Shown here: piece by piece, positions 7,965 to 16,864 of the stretch | Position numbering within the stretch: position 1 is the first letter of the stretch | How the letters are laid out: the number at the start of each line of letters is the position of its first letter | Assembly (NCBI GenBank): GCA_045660745.1 | Contig: JAZREJ010000039.1 | Location: forward strand, 1 to 64,000 | DNA from: RGIG6353 sp045660745 | Lineage (GTDB): Bacteria > Bacillota > Clostridia > Oscillospirales > SIG627 | Reading direction: 5' to 3' | Length of the DNA: 64,000 nt | Notes under the pieces: generated by a model | Told to the model about the DNA's origin: nothing | Seen by the model: the letters and a program-made list of their open reading frames with translations, nothing else | Databases searched by the model: none | Position numbers and translations under genes: made by a program

Positions 7965-10900
7965 TTAAAGCTTCTCTACACTGAGTCGAACAGTCTCGCC
8001 GTTGATATCCCATTCCTTTTCGTAGCCCGAAACAGAATCTGTCGATATCTCGTCAGCAAGTACGTCGGAGGAAATTTCCTCACTGTTGTTAAGGATAGCC
8101 TTAGCGATAACATCGTTTCCTACGCATCCGACACGGATGTGATCAACAACCTCAAAGCCTGCTTCCTTACGCATTGTCTGAAGCTTGCTTACTATCTCTC
8201 TTACCATTCCCTCTTCGATAAGCTCGGGAGTGAGAGCAGTGTCGAGAGTGACTGTCACGCCCTTATCGGAGAACGTATAATATCCTTCCTTCTGCTTAAC
8301 GTCAATAAGAAGGTCTTCCTCAAAGAGCTTGATAGTCTCACCATTATTTTCAACGGTAAGCTTGCCTTCAGCATCAAGCTCGCGCTTTGCTGCACTTCCG
8401 TCAATATTTGCAAGCCACTCACGGATAAAGCCAAGGTGCTTTCCATACTTGGGACCTACTGTCTTCAGCTGAGGCTTGAATGAGTAGGAAATGAGTTCTC
8501 CTACATCCTCGATGAATTCAACACCCTTGATATTAAGCTCCTCGCGGATTATATCATAATACTTTTCGTGAGGCACGAATTCGGATTTTACGAACATCTT
8601 TGCAAGAGGTTGACGGTTCTTCATAGCGGCACCGTTTCTTGCGGCACGACCGTTCTGAACAATGTCAAGCACTGCTTCCATGTTGCGCTCAAGCTCTGCG
8701 TCGATGAGAGTTTCATCAACTTCAGGGAAGGAGCAAAGGTGCACGCTCTCAGGAGCATTCTTATCAACGTTGCACACGAGGTTTCTGTAAATATCCTCAC
8801 ACATAAAAGGAACCATGGGCGAAGATATCTTCGCTACGGTTACAAGAGCTGTATAAAGAGTCAAATAAGCGTTTATCTTATCCTCTTCCATTCCCTGTAC
8901 CCAATATCTTTCACGGCTGCGGCGAACGTACCAGTTGCTCATCTCATCAACAAAGGATTCAAGAGCCTTTGCCGCCTCGGGAATCTTATAGCCCGCAAGA
9001 TTGTCATCCACCTCGCGGATGGTAGTATTGAGACGGGAAAGGAGCCACTTATCCATGACCGAAAGCTTGTTTGTGTCAAGGGTATACTTTGTGGGATCAA
9101 ACTCGTCGATGTTAGCGTAAAGCACGAAGAATGCGTAGGTATTCCAAAGAGTACCCATGAACTTACGCTGACCCTCGATAACCGCCTTTCCGTGGAAACG
9201 GTTAGGAAGCCAGGGAGCCGAGTTTGTATAGAAGTACCAACGGATAGCATCTGCGCCATAGGTTTCAAGTGCTTCAAACGGGTCTACCGCATTGCCCTTG
9301 GACTTGGACATCTTCTGTCCGTTTTCGTCCTGAACGTGACCGAGAACGATAACGTTCTTATAGGGTGCTTTATTGAAAATAAGAGTGGATATTGCAAGGA
9401 GTGAATAGAACCATCCTCTTGTCTGGTCAACAGCCTCGGAGATAAAGTCTGCGGGGAACTGTGATTCGAAAAGCTCCTTATTCTCAAATGGATAGTGGTG
9501 CTGTGCAAACGGCATTGCACCCGAGTCAAACCAACAGTCGATAACTTCGGGTACTCTCTTCATTTCTTTGCCGCACTTGTCACACTTGATGGTAACTTCA
9601 TCAATGAATGGGCGGTGAAGCTCAATATTCTCGGGGCAGTTGTCAGACATGGAGCGAAGCTCTTCAACAGAGCCAATGGAGTGCATATGACCACACTCAC
9701 ACTCCCAGATGTTAAGGGGTGTTCCCCAATATCTGTTACGGCTGATACCCCAGTCCTGAACGTTTTCAAGCCAGTCACCAAATCTACCCTTACCTATGCT
9801 TTCGGGAATCCAGTTGATGGTATTGTTATTCTTTATAAGGTCCTCGCGAACAGCTGTCATCTTGATGAACCAGCTCTCGCGTGCGTAGTAAATGAGAGGA
9901 GTATCGCATCTCCAGCAGAAGGGATAGCTATGCTCGTAGTTAGGAGCTGAGAAGAGGAGTCCTCTTTCACGAAGGTACTTGAGCACCTCGGGGTCAGCGT
10001 CCTTACAGAACATTCCCGCAAAAGGAGTTCTGTCGGTCATACAGCCCTTGGCGTCAACGAGCTGTAATACGGGGAGTCCGTAGCGTGTTCCGACCTTATA
10101 GTCATCCTCACCGAATGCGGGTGCGATATGAACGACACCTGTACCGTCGCTGAGAGTTACGTAATTGTCGCATACTACAAAGTAGCCCTTGCCCTGAACG
10201 TTCGGGATATCGAAGAGAGGCTCATACTCGCGGTACTCAAGGTCAACACCCTTCATTGTCTCAAGCACTTCAAAGGGAGCGGTGAGAACTGTTTCGGAGA
10301 GTGCCTTAGCAAGATAATATACCTCACCCTCTTCTGTCTTAACCTTAACGTATTCCTCGTTCGGGTTTACACAAAGAGCGATGTTTGAAGGGAGTGTCCA
10401 AGGAGTTGTGGTCCATGCAAGGATGAAAGCGTCCTCACCCTTTACACGGAATTTTGCAATAGCGGACTTTTCCTTAACGTCCTTATAGCCCTGAGCAACC
10501 TCGTGAGAAGAAAGAGGAGTACCGCAACGGGGGCAATAAGGTACAATCTTGTGTCCTTTGTAAAGAAGCCCCTTGTCCCAGATCTGCTTGAGTGCCCACC
10601 ACTCGGACTCGATAAAGCTATCATGGTAGGTAACGTAAGGATCGTCCATATCAGCCCAGAAGCCAACGGTTGAGGAGAAGTGCTCCCACCTTCCCTTGTA
10701 CTTCCAAACACTCTCCTTACACTTTTCGATAAAAGGCTCAAGGCCGTATTCTTCAATCTGCTCCTTGCCGTCAAGACCGAGAAGCTTTTCAACCTCAAGC
10801 TCGACAGGAAGACCGTGTGTATCCCAACCCGCTTTTCTCGGAACGAACTGTCCCTTCATTGTGTGATATCTCGGAATCATATCCTTGATAACACGGGTGA

Positions 10901-11078
10901 GAACGTGACCGATGTGAGGCTTTCCGTTAGCCGTGGGGGGGCCGTCATAGAAAACGTAGGGGCGTGTCTTGTCGGACGCTTCCATACTCTTTTCAAAGAT
11001 ACGGTTTTCACGCCAAAATTTTTCAATCTGCTTTTCTCTTTCGACAAATTTCATATCTGTCGGGACTTTGTTATACAT
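7965..11078 (-). CDS. ileS: Isoleucyl-tRNA synthetase, eukaryote-like type
   Basis: IleRS charges tRNA-Ile with isoleucine and edits mischarged valine. The 1037-residue protein has the class I HIGH motif (PHIGH, residues 54-58) inside GPPTANGKPHIGHV, an editing domain (about 190-400) with AWTTTPWTLPSN, the KMSKS motif at 589-593, and an anticodon-binding C-terminal half. The length and HIGH context match the type 2 (ileS2, eukaryote-like) branch rather than the roughly 930-residue type 1 enzyme; type 2 enzymes are generally insensitive to mupirocin. The ATG at 11078 follows TTGGAGGATAAG. Expression should be controlled by the T-box leader directly upstream. Confidence 0.98.
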   Translation of the reverse strand: MYNKVPTDMKFVEREKQIEKFWRENRIFEKSMEASDKTRPYVFYDGPPTANGKPHIGHVLTRVIKDMIPRYHTMKGQFVPRKAGWDTHGLPVELEVEKLLGLDGKEQIEEYGLEPFIEKCKESVWKYKGRWEHFSSTVGFWADMDDPYVTYHDSFIESEWWALKQIWDKGLLYKGHKIVPYCPRCGTPLSSHEVAQGYKDVKEKSAIAKFRVKGEDAFILAWTTTPWTLPSNIALCVNPNEEYVKVKTEEGEVYYLAKALSETVLTAPFEVLETMKGVDLEYREYEPLFDIPNVQGKGYFVVCDNYVTLSDGTGVVHIAPAFGEDDYKVGTRYGLPVLQLVDAKGCMTDRTPFAGMFCKDADPEVLKYLRERGLLFSAPNYEHSYPFCWRCDTPLIYYARESWFIKMTAVREDLIKNNNTINWIPESIGKGRFGDWLENVQDWGISRNRYWGTPLNIWECECGHMHSIGSVEELRSMSDNCPENIELHRPFIDEVTIKCDKCGKEMKRVPEVIDCWFDSGAMPFAQHHYPFENKELFESQFPADFISEAVDQTRGWFYSLLAISTLIFNKAPYKNVIVLGHVQDENGQKMSKSKGNAVDPFEALETYGADAIRWYFYTNSAPWLPNRFHGKAVIEGQRKFMGTLWNTYAFFVLYANIDEFDPTKYTLDTNKLSVMDKWLLSRLNTTIREVDDNLAGYKIPEAAKALESFVDEMSNWYVRRSRERYWVQGMEEDKINAYLTLYTALVTVAKISSPMVPFMCEDIYRNLVCNVDKNAPESVHLCSFPEVDETLIDAELERNMEAVLDIVQNGRAARNGAAMKNRQPLAKMFVKSEFVPHEKYYDIIREELNIKGVEFIEDVGELISYSFKPQLKTVGPKYGKHLGFIREWLANIDGSAAKRELDAEGKLTVENNGETIKLFEEDLLIDVKQKEGYYTFSDKGVTVTLDTALTPELIEEGMVREIVSKLQTMRKEAGFEVVDHIRVGCVGNDVIAKAILNNSEEISSDVLADEISTDSVSGYEKEWDINGETVRLSVEKL

Positions 11079-11087
11079 CTTATCCTC

Positions 11088-11318
11088 CAAAAAAGAACTC
11101 CGTCCAAAACAGGACGGAGAAAATTTCCTAAAACCACCTATTTTCATGCCACAAGCATGGCACCTCCGATAACGGCGGATTCCGTCAAGGCTTACTTTGT
11201 TCAGCCCGAAACTCGGGAGTGATATTCACCAAGGGCTACTTGCACCGTGCTTACACCCGCCACGGCTCGCTTAAGCTTTCGCTTCCCCGCTACTGTCTCC
11301 GTCAAAGTCTTTACATAC
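11088..11318 (-). promoter_or_regulatory. T-box riboswitch leader of ileS, specifier AUC (Ile)
   Basis: Read on the minus strand, the leader holds a stem I region with AGCGAGCC and GGTGAATATCACTCC, placing an AUC isoleucine specifier at 11223-11221. It continues with a stem-loop around GCCATGCTTGTGGCATG, a T-box-like AATAGGTGGT (around 11142-11133) and a terminator, CTCCGTCC/GGACGGAG (11119-11098) followed by TTCTTTTTT. Uncharged tRNA-Ile should pair with the specifier and the T-box UGGU bulge to favour the antiterminator. The T-box sequence is somewhat degenerate after GGTGG. Confidence 0.93.
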
Positions 11319-11324
11319 AGTGTG

Positions 11325-11353
11325 ATTTTAACATATTTTTTTAATATTGTCAA
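11325..11353 (-). promoter_or_regulatory. Promoter of the T-box-ileS transcript
   Basis: On the minus strand a perfect TTGACA (11353-11348) and TAAAAT (11330-11325) are 17 bp apart, placing the transcript start near 11318, just before the T-box stem I. Confidence 0.85.
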
Positions 11354-11482
11354 GCATTGAACCGAACCTTTTTCTTTATTTTCTTTTTAGTCTCACATCA
11401 TTGACAATACTGCAATTTTGATTCATCGACTGTAATAGAATCAGTCCTTGAGTCTGTTTTATGAACAAGATTTTACTTCAAT

Positions 11483-12406
11483 TCATCCACCAAACTTACC
11501 TGTGTACCAATCTTGCTTTCTTATTTCTTCCATATACTCACCCGTATATTTGGGAATCTCGACTCTTTCAAACGATATGTCTTTCCATGGCCCCTGCTCA
11601 AAAGCATATTTCGTCATCAGCATCTCAACGTAAGTGTTTCCTCCTACTATAAATCGTATATGCAAACGCCCATCGTCATTTTCATCTTTACTATAATCAC
11701 TAATTATCACAGGGATAATTTCACCTCCGAAATTCATCTCTGTTTCAGTATTTATGATTTTTTCGTCTGAAAACAATTTAGGTGCCCTTTGATTTAAATA
11801 TTCTTTTATACCTTTACTCCAAGTGTTTTCAGATACCTCCTCCGACAACGGACTGGTAATTATTGAGGCTATTGGATTGTAATAGCATATATCTGCAAAT
11901 CCTTTCACCACATCATGAGTCGCAATGAATACGCCTTCGTTATTAAGACTCCGTCCCCATTGGTCAAATTTACTGTATACTATTTCCCCACCCTTATATT
12001 TCGGAATCATAATTCCGTCTGACGGAATCTTATCCGCAACAGCCGCCAGTACTGCAAACGTTCTTTCCTCTTCACTTAGATTGTCAAACGAAATTCTATC
12101 GCCCTTCGCTTCGTATTTTTGATTATTCTCAAAGGCTTGCAGCAGTTGTTCTGAGTTTTCAAGCAAAAGAAACAGGCGGGGAGGAGGTTCTACAAATACA
12201 CGAGGCGCTTCGGGCTCTTGTGTTTCTTTATCATTTATCCATGCGTCTTCAGGTGCCAAGCTCATCAAGTCTGCATCTGCATCGTAGATATCAATAGGTG
12301 TGTGTTGTACTTCTTCGTGTACATGCTTTTCGGTCTGTGCACTGTTGCAAGCGACTAAAAAAGCAACAAAAAGTAAGCATATAGTAATCAAAAACGTTTT
12401 TTTCAT
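11483..12406 (-). CDS. Predicted lipoprotein of unknown function
   Basis: The 307-residue protein starts with a lipoprotein signal (MKKTFLITIC followed by a lipobox LVAC, Cys20). A low-complexity linker rich in Asp, Glu and Pro (about 25-75) precedes a folded region with no motif I recognise. The ATG at 12406 follows AAAGGAGCAAAACAT. It lies 14 bp after the stop of the DNRLRE/metzincin-like gene on the same strand, so the two are probably an operon and may act together at the cell surface. Confidence 0.75.
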   Translation of the reverse strand: MKKTFLITICLLFVAFLVACNSAQTEKHVHEEVQHTPIDIYDADADLMSLAPEDAWINDKETQEPEAPRVFVEPPPRLFLLLENSEQLLQAFENNQKYEAKGDRISFDNLSEEERTFAVLAAVADKIPSDGIMIPKYKGGEIVYSKFDQWGRSLNNEGVFIATHDVVKGFADICYYNPIASIITSPLSEEVSENTWSKGIKEYLNQRAPKLFSDEKIINTETEMNFGGEIIPVIISDYSKDENDDGRLHIRFIVGGNTYVEMLMTKYAFEQGPWKDISFERVEIPKYTGEYMEEIRKQDWYTGKFGG

Positions 12407-12420
12407 ATGTTTTGCTCCTT

Positions 12421-14613
12421 TCAATTGTCCGTAAAACCATTCTGTATCAAATGATCCAAAATATTGGATTTACAATGATAACATATTATGTCAGAATCGT
12501 TAATCGATTGCCTATATGTTTCATTCATTATACAATTCGGATCACGAGCATATTTACCTTTACATTCAATGCATCTATCCTCATTGAGGCATCCAACACC
12601 CTCGATAGGAGCGTGATAATGGTCATCTGCACCAATAGAATGATTCAACTCATGCATGATTACAACTTGCGTTATCGTATCTGTTACGTGTAACATGTAC
12701 GTATGATAATCCGGATAAAATGCGCTTCTGTTATACTCATTTGTTCCAGTCGCAATTTTATGTGCACACCATAAAACAGCCTGATTCTTTACATTGTTTG
12801 ATATGATCGAAGCCATATGTATTTTAAAATCGGAATGCAGCTCATCGCGATTGGTACAAGGGAAGTCAGTATTACAATTGCAAAGGTCATCTATGTTTGC
12901 GGATGTTACAGTGCCTTTACACCAATCCGGCAAGGAATAATAATATGACGTTCCGCAATTTGTCAACGTAAGCCCAAGCAAAGCTGAATATCTTGACGCA
13001 ACGTTTGCTATATACTGATTTATTCTGCTTGTTGCCGCGCTGTCAGTCAAGCCATATCTAACCAAATAACCGTTATCATATCTGTTATAAACGTTCAAGC
13101 TCGAATTGAAGGTTGCCTGTGTATATGTAAAACTAACGTACGGTTTGTTGGAACCGTATTCGGTTGAAGCAAAGGTTTTACAATAATTTGCATCTGTTTC
13201 ACTGGTTGTATTTCTTATAACAAAACCGTTATGGGGATTAGCCTGTTCCCTTTTCCACTTTCTTGCCAACCCTGTGATGTCATATGTACACAGTTTAGTG
13301 GAAGAGTCGCTAACTGTAAGCGAAGGATAATTCATGTCATTTAACATATTCCATGTAACGCCGTTATACGTTATTGTACCCTCTTGCCACCAATCCCAAT
13401 TGCCATTACCATCCTGATGTCCGGGATATGCATATTCGCTAAGCTGTAAAGTGGATGTTGCCGACTTTCCGGACAGCTCTGTAAATACAACGCTTACATT
13501 TGTTATTTCCTGTGGAGCAACAGAGGCAAACGTTGCGTTATTATATAGCCCGGGAAGCTTAACAAGCAGTCTGCCTACACCGTAGTTTATTCCTCCGGAT
13601 GTTCCCACGTAACCTATGTGATTAAAATAGTTACTTCCTTGATTAAGATTAGGAATTCCGTTGTATACAGGAGCATCCAAAATCGTTTTACTGTCGCCTG
13701 TTCCGGAAGTATTTACAGTTATGGTTGGATCAACATAAACCGGATACACAGTAGTATCATTATTCAAAAAGCTTTCGTCAACGGTTATTGTATAGATATA
13801 TTCACCCGAATTTCCGGTATAAGCAAGTGAAACTTCGTTGTCAAAGGTTTTCCTTGATATATCTGAGCTGTCGTATACCATTACCTCAGATATATACGCA
13901 ACTTTTTCCTTACCTTCATACAGCCAAACTTGACCTCCGATTTTTATCGGATTCAAATCTCCAACGTCAAGTAAGAAGCTAAAACTGTTAGCATTCGGTC
14001 GATCATACAAAATTATTTCTTCTTTAACACCGCTGAACGTAGGCGAATACGTCAAAGCAGTGTCTGTGCCGAAAACATCATCATATAATACTGTTTTATC
14101 ATTTTTTAACGTTACGGTCGGTACGCTTATTAGTTCAAGCTCTGTCAATTCAACACGCGGATACATTTCAATGTTTATGTCATCCTTCTCAACCAAAACG
14201 CCTTTGTCAATCGTAAATGTTTTCGGGAAAAGAACACTAATATCATTATGTACATTACTGTATGAGTAACCCTGTATATCTTTGACAGCTGTTACTTTGT
14301 TGCTCTTGTCTTTGACTACGCCGTTTTCATCTATATACTTTACGTTTTCCGAAAACATATAAAGTGTTTTTGAACCGTCCAAATTCCGATATATAACCGA
14401 ATTAAGGTCCGGCTCTTCATCTTTTAGGCGAGTAACTCCGTTGTTTAATTTAAGCATTTCACGAGTGACAAACTCAGGTAAAGCCTCTGTGTATGGCGTT
14501 ATTTTATTCTCTGATGTTTCATTTTTCAAATCCGTTCCGATAGAATTTATAGGAACAACCACACTAAAAATTAATATAAGGCAAATTACCACACTCAAAA
14601 TACGTCTTTTCAT
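12421..14613 (-). CDS. Secreted DNRLRE-domain protein with C-terminal metzincin-like protease motif
   Basis: This is a 730-residue exported protein with an N-terminal signal sequence (residues 1-25). The middle (about 310-510) resembles a DNRLRE-type beta domain, with YVDPTITVNTSGTGDSKTILDAP, LLVKLPGL and CTYDITGLARKW-like stretches. The C-terminus carries HELNHSIGADD (654-664), which fits the metzincin zinc signature HExxHxxGxxD, followed by DHYH and by CIMNE, a plausible Met-turn at Met696. At least six cysteines lie in the last 60 residues. No sortase motif or anchor is visible, so it may be released. The start follows GGAGGTACTT. It heads a two-gene unit with the lipoprotein at 11483, behind an attenuator-like leader. 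Confidence 0.8.
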   Translation of the reverse strand: MKRRILSVVICLILIFSVVVPINSIGTDLKNETSENKITPYTEALPEFVTREMLKLNNGVTRLKDEEPDLNSVIYRNLDGSKTLYMFSENVKYIDENGVVKDKSNKVTAVKDIQGYSYSNVHNDISVLFPKTFTIDKGVLVEKDDINIEMYPRVELTELELISVPTVTLKNDKTVLYDDVFGTDTALTYSPTFSGVKEEIILYDRPNANSFSFLLDVGDLNPIKIGGQVWLYEGKEKVAYISEVMVYDSSDISRKTFDNEVSLAYTGNSGEYIYTITVDESFLNNDTTVYPVYVDPTITVNTSGTGDSKTILDAPVYNGIPNLNQGSNYFNHIGYVGTSGGINYGVGRLLVKLPGLYNNATFASVAPQEITNVSVVFTELSGKSATSTLQLSEYAYPGHQDGNGNWDWWQEGTITYNGVTWNMLNDMNYPSLTVSDSSTKLCTYDITGLARKWKREQANPHNGFVIRNTTSETDANYCKTFASTEYGSNKPYVSFTYTQATFNSSLNVYNRYDNGYLVRYGLTDSAATSRINQYIANVASRYSALLGLTLTNCGTSYYYSLPDWCKGTVTSANIDDLCNCNTDFPCTNRDELHSDFKIHMASIISNNVKNQAVLWCAHKIATGTNEYNRSAFYPDYHTYMLHVTDTITQVVIMHELNHSIGADDHYHAPIEGVGCLNEDRCIECKGKYARDPNCIMNETYRQSINDSDIICYHCKSNILDHLIQNGFTDN

Positions 14614-14659
14614 AAGTACCTCCATTAAGTCATTTTCCAAACACTAAACTTTCGTTTAT

Positions 14660-14693
14660 GTCTTGCTGTGTAATACGAGGCACACCGCAAGAC
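14660..14693 (-). other. Stem-loop in the leader of the metzincin-like gene
   Basis: GTCTTGC and GCAAGAC pair across 20 bases, with further GTGTG/ACAC pairing inside. It lies between the mini-ORF at 14698 and the ribosome site of the gene at 14613. Role unknown. Confidence 0.4.
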
Positions 14694-14697
14694 AATT

Positions 14698-14709
14698 TTA
14701 AAATACCAT
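14698..14709 (-). other. Three-codon mini-ORF (Met-Val-Phe) with near-perfect ribosome site
   Basis: On the minus strand AGGAGGTGATATCA precedes ATG GTA TTT TAA. It is the best ribosome binding sequence in the region and directs initiation at a three-codon frame immediately after the U run of the leader terminator. It could be a leader peptide or the remnant of a start region. Confidence 0.4.
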
Positions 14710-14724
14710 TGATATCACCTCCTA

Positions 14725-14781
14725 CAAAAAAGCACACAAGCTTAGAACTTGTGTGCTTTCTCTCGTCGTCGGACACACAAG
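14725..14781 (-). promoter_or_regulatory. Attenuator-like leader with mutually exclusive hairpins
   Basis: In the minus-strand RNA the order is CTTGTGTG (14781-14774), CACACAAG (14755-14748), CTTGTGTG (14740-14733), then TTTTTT. The middle block can pair with either copy. Pairing with the second makes a 12-bp terminator (stem 14729-14759) with a U run; pairing with the first would prevent it. The stem may also serve as the terminator of the upstream gene ending at 14853. Confidence 0.55.
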
Positions 14782-14821
14782 ACGGAAATCCTATGTATTG
14801 GCGGCATATTATTCTGTATTT

Positions 14822-14850
14822 ATTTTATCATACAAAGAAAATCTTGTCAA
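14822..14850 (-). promoter_or_regulatory. Promoter reading into the attenuator-like leader
   Basis: On the minus strand TTGACA (14850-14845), 17 bp, TAAAAT (14827-14822). It lies just past the stop codon region of the NodB-like gene and would give a leader of about 200 nt before the start codon at 14613. Confidence 0.75.
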
Positions 14851-14852
14851 GA

Positions 14853-15788
14853 TTATTTTAATTCATCCGCAGTTATGAAGCGATAGCCTGCATCATGGAG
14901 AGTTTTCGACATTGCTTCAAACTTTTCGGGAGTATTCGGCTGATAGGCAAAATAGTCGGGGTAGAAATACTGCTCGTGGGTTGCGCATCCGATATACTCC
15001 GCACCGCCCTCGATTATCTTTTCAAGAGTTGTACGCACGTCATCTCCGTCCTTATAAAGGTTAAGGCAGGGACCGCCCGAAACGCATCTGTAACGAAGCC
15101 CCGTCACCTCGTCAATCACCGAGGTGTTCTTGAAAATAGTGCTCTTATAATCCGCCTCGGAAAGGTGATTCTGTCCGCAGATGGATGCCTTGATTCTTGT
15201 GTCTCTGGTTTTTCTGATAAAGAGCTTTGTTTCGGGCTGACGGTTGTTGAGAAGGCGTTGTGCGTGACCGTAAGGAAGAACACTCTCGTCCCCCGTGTAC
15301 TCTTCTCTCTCGCCCGATGAACAGCCTGTAATGGTAACGCCACAATCGCGAAGGGCAAGACAGCCCTCTCGGCTTACGGGAAGCCAGTGAGGAACGAGAA
15401 TGTTTGCAACGCTCTTTTCCCCTGCAAAGCGCTTGATTTCATTTACAACGGCATTGTAGTTGTTTGCAACGTCCTGATAGGTAGCGTTAACGTAAGGATA
15501 ATCGGGGAATTCCTGCTTTGCATGGAAGGCAAGGCGAAGCCAATCTGAATTTGCTTCAAACTCCGCCTTATAGGTGTCAGGCATATCTGCAAGGGTAAAC
15601 TCATCATCACCATAGAAAAAGTCGGTGCGGTAGAAAATATTAAGCTGTACAGTAAGTCCGTATTTGTCGTGATTCTCCTTGAGCATAGACATAAAGGGAG
15701 TGCCGAAAAGGGATGCGGGCTTCATTCGTGCAAGGTCACGGAATACCCAGATAACGTCATCAATAAAAAAGAATGCAAGTTTTTCCAT
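14853..15788 (-). CDS. Polysaccharide deacetylase-like (NodB-fold) protein
   Basis: This cytoplasmic protein of 311 residues starts MEKLAFFFIDDVIW. The paired Asp at the end of the first strand, the His of AFHAKQEFP, VPHWLPVS and ATHEQYFYPDYF are arranged like the metal site and barrel of NodB-type carbohydrate esterases, but no exact family signature is present, so the activity is uncertain. The ATG at 15788 follows AAAGGATTGAAATT; longer frames have no ribosome site. It lies directly downstream of the AraC gene at 15846 on the same strand. Confidence 0.55.
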   Translation of the reverse strand: MEKLAFFFIDDVIWVFRDLARMKPASLFGTPFMSMLKENHDKYGLTVQLNIFYRTDFFYGDDEFTLADMPDTYKAEFEANSDWLRLAFHAKQEFPDYPYVNATYQDVANNYNAVVNEIKRFAGEKSVANILVPHWLPVSREGCLALRDCGVTITGCSSGEREEYTGDESVLPYGHAQRLLNNRQPETKLFIRKTRDTRIKASICGQNHLSEADYKSTIFKNTSVIDEVTGLRYRCVSGGPCLNLYKDGDDVRTTLEKIIEGGAEYIGCATHEQYFYPDYFAYQPNTPEKFEAMSKTLHDAGYRFITADELK

Positions 15789-15845
15789 AATTTCAATCCT
15801 TTCAAACATGGTTTGGTTTAAGAATAGCAAAAATCACATATCATG

Positions 15846-16727
15846 TCAATGTATTTTTTGCTTATATTTATGTCTTTTTTCCACAATATTTACACGCACG
15901 GCAGAATTCTTCGCTTCCATTGAATCAATCGCCTTCCGACGGTAAAGTGTTGGGGACATATTTTTTCTTATTTTGAAATGTCTTGAAAAGAGATTTCCGT
16001 CATCAAATCCGCATCTTACACCTATTTCGGATACAGTAAGCGTTGTATTTGCAAGCATATCACAGGCTCTGTTTATACGCACTGTGTCAAGATACTCCAT
16101 CGGGGACACCGAAAGTCTTTCACGGACAAGCCGTGTGAAATGACGACAGGAATAATTGGTCATACGTGCAAGATCATTGAGAGTGAGCTTTTTCGAATAA
16201 TTTTGTTCCATAAAGCTTATGACCTTACCTATCACGTCATCGTCGCATAGGGAGTCCTCTCCCCTTCTTATATCGGAGCGTGTGCAAATAAGAGACACCA
16301 CCGAAAGAAAAAGCACGTCAAGAAGGTCTGTGTCCGACTCCTCTCTCATAACGTCCGCAAGCGCCTCTATCTGTGTAAGAGTCTTACCGTCAACAAAGCA
16401 AACCCGCCCCTCATCAAACAACAATCTGTATCCCATTTTTCCCCAAATTCCAAAAGAAGCCGCCTGCTTTTCAAATGCCGAGCGCTCAAACTGAAATACG
16501 CAGCACTTAAACATATTTGCATTCGTCTGAAAATGACTGACGGCCGCCTCAAGCACATACACGTCTCCTGTAACGACTCTTTTCTCGACTCCGTCGATAT
16601 TGTCATTGGCGCTTCCGCCAAGGCAAACGTAAAGCTCCGCCGTGGTGTTAACGTGTTCACGAAAGCCCGTGCGCCTTACCGTTTTATTAACGCTTTCGAA
16701 AAGAAGATGCTTTTCCGTGTTTCCCAT
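15846..16727 (-). CDS. AraC-family transcriptional regulator
   Basis: The 293-residue protein has an N-terminal cupin-like region (about 25-130) and a C-terminal AraC DNA-binding domain: LTLNDLARMTNYSCRHFTRLVRE and VSEIGVRCGFDDGNLFSRHFKIRKNMSPTLYRR, then a basic tail. It is divergent from the aldolase/dehydrogenase operon at 16865 and followed on its own strand by the NodB-like gene, so it probably controls one or both. A consensus promoter lies at 16757-16785. Effector unknown. Confidence 0.93.
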   Translation of the reverse strand: MGNTEKHLLFESVNKTVRRTGFREHVNTTAELYVCLGGSANDNIDGVEKRVVTGDVYVLEAAVSHFQTNANMFKCCVFQFERSAFEKQAASFGIWGKMGYRLLFDEGRVCFVDGKTLTQIEALADVMREESDTDLLDVLFLSVVSLICTRSDIRRGEDSLCDDDVIGKVISFMEQNYSKKLTLNDLARMTNYSCRHFTRLVRERLSVSPMEYLDTVRINRACDMLANTTLTVSEIGVRCGFDDGNLFSRHFKIRKNMSPTLYRRKAIDSMEAKNSAVRVNIVEKRHKYKQKIH

Positions 16728-16756
16728 ATACCCACCTCACACTCTCTTATGTCCCA

Positions 16757-16785
16757 AATATACTACAACAAGTCTTAAATGTCAA
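16757..16785 (-). promoter_or_regulatory. Promoter of the AraC gene at 15846
   Basis: On the minus strand TTGACA (16785-16780), 17 bp, TATATT (16762-16757). A TATAAT at 16823-16828 on the plus strand probably serves the divergent aldolase gene but has a poor -35, as expected for an activator-dependent promoter. Confidence 0.75.
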
Positions 16786-16864
16786 TGGACAATTAAAACT
16801 TAATACTCTATTATAAGTGTGTTATAATGTCTTTAACATCCTAAAATCAAAGGAGAAAACAAAT

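Noticed and set aside
8568..9404. 278-codon plus-strand frame inside ileS
   Set aside because: Antisense to the conserved IleRS coding sequence and without start signals or domain marks.
14733..14781. CACACAAG direct repeats considered as insertion-site duplications
   Set aside because: Only 8 bp, no element between them, and an inverse copy lies in the middle, so competing hairpins fit better.
14658..14861. 67-codon plus-strand frame across the leader of the metzincin-like gene
   Set aside because: It has no ribosome site and overlaps the promoter, attenuator and mini-ORF read on the other strand.
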